This document shows positions 5,883 through 7,949 of a DNA stretch of 7,949 nucleotides, piece by piece. A program made the translations under genes and the position numbers. The stretch is taken from assembly GCA_017412445.1 (NCBI GenBank), contig JAFPYA010000121.1:1-7949 (forward strand), in the 5' to 3' direction. Within the stretch, counting starts at the first letter, position 1. The number at the start of each line of letters is the position of its first letter. The notes beneath the pieces are model-generated. The model had not been told where the DNA came from and did not search any database. It was given only the letters and a program-made list of their open reading frames with translations. This DNA is from Clostridia bacterium. Its GTDB lineage: Bacteria; Bacillota; Clostridia; Christensenellales; Aristaeellaceae.

Positions 5883-7583
5883 ATGGAAATGACTTCGTTT
5901 AAGACCATGCCCTACGAACGGCCGGACATGGAGTCGGTCAGGGCGCAGTACCTGAAGGCAATCGAAGCGGTCAAGGGCGCAATGAGCTATGATGCGGCGA
6001 GGGCGGCTTTCCTTGAGCTGCAGGAGGCCGACAGGCAGGTAAGCACAATGTTTTCCATCTGCCACGTGCGCAACACCATCGATACCACCGACAGCTACTA
6101 TGAAGCTGAAACCAAGTGGTTAAGAGAGCAGAACGCCGCGCTGATTCCGCTGAGAAAGCAATACAATCAGGCGCTCGCTGCCTCGCCGTTTCGCGCGGAT
6201 TTTGAAAAAGAGTACGGCGTGCAGTTGTTCCGTCTGATAGACGCGGGGCTCAAGACCTCGGACGAACGCATAATTCAGGACGTGGTGCGTCAGGGTGAGC
6301 TCACCCAGCAGTATCAGAAGGACAGCGCGCTGGCATCCACCGAGTTCAGAGGTGAAAAATGCAACTTCTACGGCCTGCTCAAGCACATGGAAAGCACCGA
6401 CCGCGAGGAGCGAAAAATGGCCTTTAGGGCGTGGGCGAAGCTCTATGAGGAGATCAGTCCCAAGCTCGACGCGCAGTATGATGAGCTGGTTTACATACGT
6501 GACGGCATGGCAAAAAAGCTTGGCTTTGAAAGCTATACCGACTACGCCTATCTTGACCGCCGCCGCTTCGATTACACGCAGCAGGACGCCGCCAATTTCC
6601 GCGCGCAGATAAAGCGCATAGTAACCCCGGCAGTCAACCGTATACGCGAGGCGCAGGCAAAAAAGCTGGGTGTGGACAAGCTGCGCTACTACGATGAAGC
6701 GCTTCTGTTCCCTGAGGGCAACGCCGACCCCATAGGCACCAAAGACGAGCTGGTCAGGAAGGCACAGCAAATGTACCGCGAGATGAGCCCGGAAACCGGC
6801 GAGTTTTTCGATTTCATGGTGAAGTACGACCTGTTCGATCTCGAAACCAAGCCCGGAAAGCGGATGGGCGGCTACATGACACGCTTCCCCGGCTACAAGG
6901 CGCCGTTCATCTTCTCAAACTTCAACGGTACCTCGGCGGACGTGGACGTGCTGACTCATGAGGCGGGCCACGCGTTTCAGGGCTATCTTGCAATGCGTTC
7001 AATTCCCATAAGCATGCTGAGCGGCTCAACTGCCGAAATAAACGAGACGCATTCCATGTCCATGGAGCACTTCGCCTACCCGTGGATGGGCAGCTTCTTT
7101 GGCGACAAGAGCGAAAAGTACATCACCGGCCACCTTATAGGCGCGCTCAGCGTGCTGCCTTACATGTGCTGTGTGGACGAATTCCAGCACAGAATGTACG
7201 AGCGCCCGCAGCTTACCGCTATGGAGCGCCGCGCTGTGTGGCGTGAAATTGAGAAGGAATACATGCCCTGGCGCGACTACGACGGCGAGCCCTTCCTTGA
7301 GCAGGGCGGTTTTTGGATGCAAAAACAGCACATTTTCCTTTATCCATTCTATTACATAGAGTACGCGCTGGCGCAGATGAACGCCTTCCAGTACTACGCC
7401 CGCATGAAGGAAAACCGTGCCGCCGCGTGGGAAGATTACCTGCGTTTGTGCCGTGCGGGCGGCACCGAGGGCTACTTCAAATTGCTCGAAACCGGAAAGC
7501 TGCTGAATCCCTTCGAGGACGGCACCGTGGAAAAGAGCGTCAACCACGTAATAGCCGAAGTCGAGGAACGCTACATCAAATAA
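5883..7583 (+). CDS. M3 family oligoendopeptidase (PepF/Pz-peptidase-like)
   Basis: This is a zinc metallopeptidase of family M3B that cuts short peptides in the cytoplasm, recycling amino acids from imported or degraded peptides. The 566-residue product has the HExxH zinc motif as H359-E360-A-G-H363 within LTHEAGHAFQGY. The third zinc ligand is probably E388 in NETHSMSME, matching the E-x6-E spacing of the family. The helical N-terminal half and the aromatic C-terminal region (FLYPFYYIEYALAQ near 482-495) are also typical. No signal peptide is visible. The start at 5883 is supported by AAGGAG (5870-5875) seven bases upstream. The gene is monocistronic between its own promoter and terminator. 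It resembles the Pz-peptidase-like branch; the exact peptide preference cannot be told. Confidence 0.93.
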   Translation: MEMTSFKTMPYERPDMESVRAQYLKAIEAVKGAMSYDAARAAFLELQEADRQVSTMFSICHVRNTIDTTDSYYEAETKWLREQNAALIPLRKQYNQALAASPFRADFEKEYGVQLFRLIDAGLKTSDERIIQDVVRQGELTQQYQKDSALASTEFRGEKCNFYGLLKHMESTDREERKMAFRAWAKLYEEISPKLDAQYDELVYIRDGMAKKLGFESYTDYAYLDRRRFDYTQQDAANFRAQIKRIVTPAVNRIREAQAKKLGVDKLRYYDEALLFPEGNADPIGTKDELVRKAQQMYREMSPETGEFFDFMVKYDLFDLETKPGKRMGGYMTRFPGYKAPFIFSNFNGTSADVDVLTHEAGHAFQGYLAMRSIPISMLSGSTAEINETHSMSMEHFAYPWMGSFFGDKSEKYITGHLIGALSVLPYMCCVDEFQHRMYERPQLTAMERRAVWREIEKEYMPWRDYDGEPFLEQGGFWMQKQHIFLYPFYYIEYALAQMNAFQYYARMKENRAAAWEDYLRLCRAGGTEGYFKLLETGKLLNPFEDGTVEKSVNHVIAEVEERYIK

Positions 7584-7591
7584 ACCGAAAT

Positions 7592-7640
7592 CACATCACC
7601 TGCGCCCTTAATCTGTCTGTGGCGCAGGTGATGTGTTTTT
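7592..7640 (+). terminator. Intrinsic terminator after the peptidase gene, between convergent genes
   Basis: CACATCACCTGCGCC (7592-7606) pairs perfectly over 15 bp with GGCGCAGGTGATGTG (7621-7635) around a 14-base loop, followed by five T residues (7636-7640). It lies eight bases after the peptidase stop. On the other strand only AAA (7588-7590) supplies a short T-run, so termination of the convergent DegV gene here is plausible but weaker. Confidence 0.88.
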
Positions 7641-7651
7641 ATTGAAATGCT

Positions 7652-7949
7652 TTATCTGCCAATATGTACGATGGCCGCCATACCGGGCCCCGTATGCGCG
7701 CCGATTATAGGCGAGAGCGTGCAACGCCTTACAGTCAGACAGGGCTCAAGCGCCAGAAGCTTTTCTTCAAGCATGTCGCCGATTTCGGGCGCATCGGCAT
7801 CGAGCACGTATACGGGGTCGGCGTTTCCGCCCTCGCGGTATTTTTTGTATCGTTCAAGCAGCTCGTTTACAGCCTTATGCGTGCCGTGCGCCCTTGCTAT
7901 GGTGACGAGCTTGCCGTATTGGTCGATTTGCAGTATGGGCCGTATATGG
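7652..7949 (-). CDS. DegV family protein, C-terminal fragment (runs off window)
   Basis: Reading the minus strand from the window edge gives 98 codons ending at TAA (7654-7652); the 5' part of the gene lies beyond the window. The fragment begins near IRPILQIDQYGKLVTIARA, matching the DegV segment where a KPIL-like strand follows the first domain, and ends in SPIIGAHTGPGMAAIVHIGR. The IGAHTGPG motif is the characteristic C-terminal glycine-rich motif of DegV proteins. Family members such as FakB bind a fatty acid and present it to a kinase (FakA) for phosphorylation; others have no assigned role. The fatty-acid pocket residues in the N-terminal domain cannot be seen, so FakB function is not established. 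It converges on the peptidase gene. No start codon lies inside the window in this frame at a sensible position. Confidence 0.88.
   Translation of the reverse strand, partial: HIRPILQIDQYGKLVTIARAHGTHKAVNELLERYKKYREGGNADPVYVLDADAPEIGDMLEEKLLALEPCLTVRRCTLSPIIGAHTGPGMAAIVHIGR

Overview
The window reads as chromosomal DNA of a mid-GC anaerobic Firmicute, most likely in Clostridia. This is inferred from the gene content (clostridial-type NifS and NifU, an Rrf2 regulator with a Cys cluster, an M3B oligoendopeptidase, a DegV protein), strong GGAGG-type ribosome binding sites, consensus sigma-A-like promoters and frequent ATA and AGG codons. I see no mobile element, CRISPR array, tRNA or rRNA. Gene density is high, and all genes but the last are on the plus strand.

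Layout: (1) Bases 1-1593 hold dnaX (DNA polymerase III gamma/tau), followed after 30 bases by a TIM-barrel sugar phosphate isomerase/epimerase-like gene (1624-2532). (2) Bases 2533-2760 form a regulatory region. It has a promoter with perfect TTGACA and TATAAT boxes 17 bp apart, two copies of an operator-like element (TACC-N9-GGTAGGT) exactly 40 bp apart, and a 23-codon ORF behind a strong ribosome binding site. That ORF encodes a peptide ending in a CKCRCRR stretch. (3) Bases 2761-5748 carry a sulfur and Fe-S operon: cysK, nifS, nifU and an iscR-like Rrf2 regulator, closed by a strong intrinsic terminator. (4) Bases 5815-7583 hold a separate promoter and an M3 family oligoendopeptidase, closed by a long hairpin terminator. 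(5) Bases 7652-7949, minus strand, are the C-terminal part of a DegV family gene that runs off the window and converges on the peptidase.

How the genes fit together: CysK makes cysteine, NifS takes sulfur from cysteine as a persulfide, and NifU is the scaffold on which Fe-S clusters are built. The last gene encodes a regulator with four cysteines placed to bind an Fe-S cluster. It probably senses Fe-S status and represses its own operon through the twin operator at 2559-2618. The Cys-rich small ORF between promoter and cysK suggests a second control layer, in which a ribosome reading Cys codons reports cysteine supply. This combination, one operon under apparent Fe-S-sensing repression and a cysteine-codon leader, is the most interesting signal in the window. 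I do not recognise this leader peptide from a described family.
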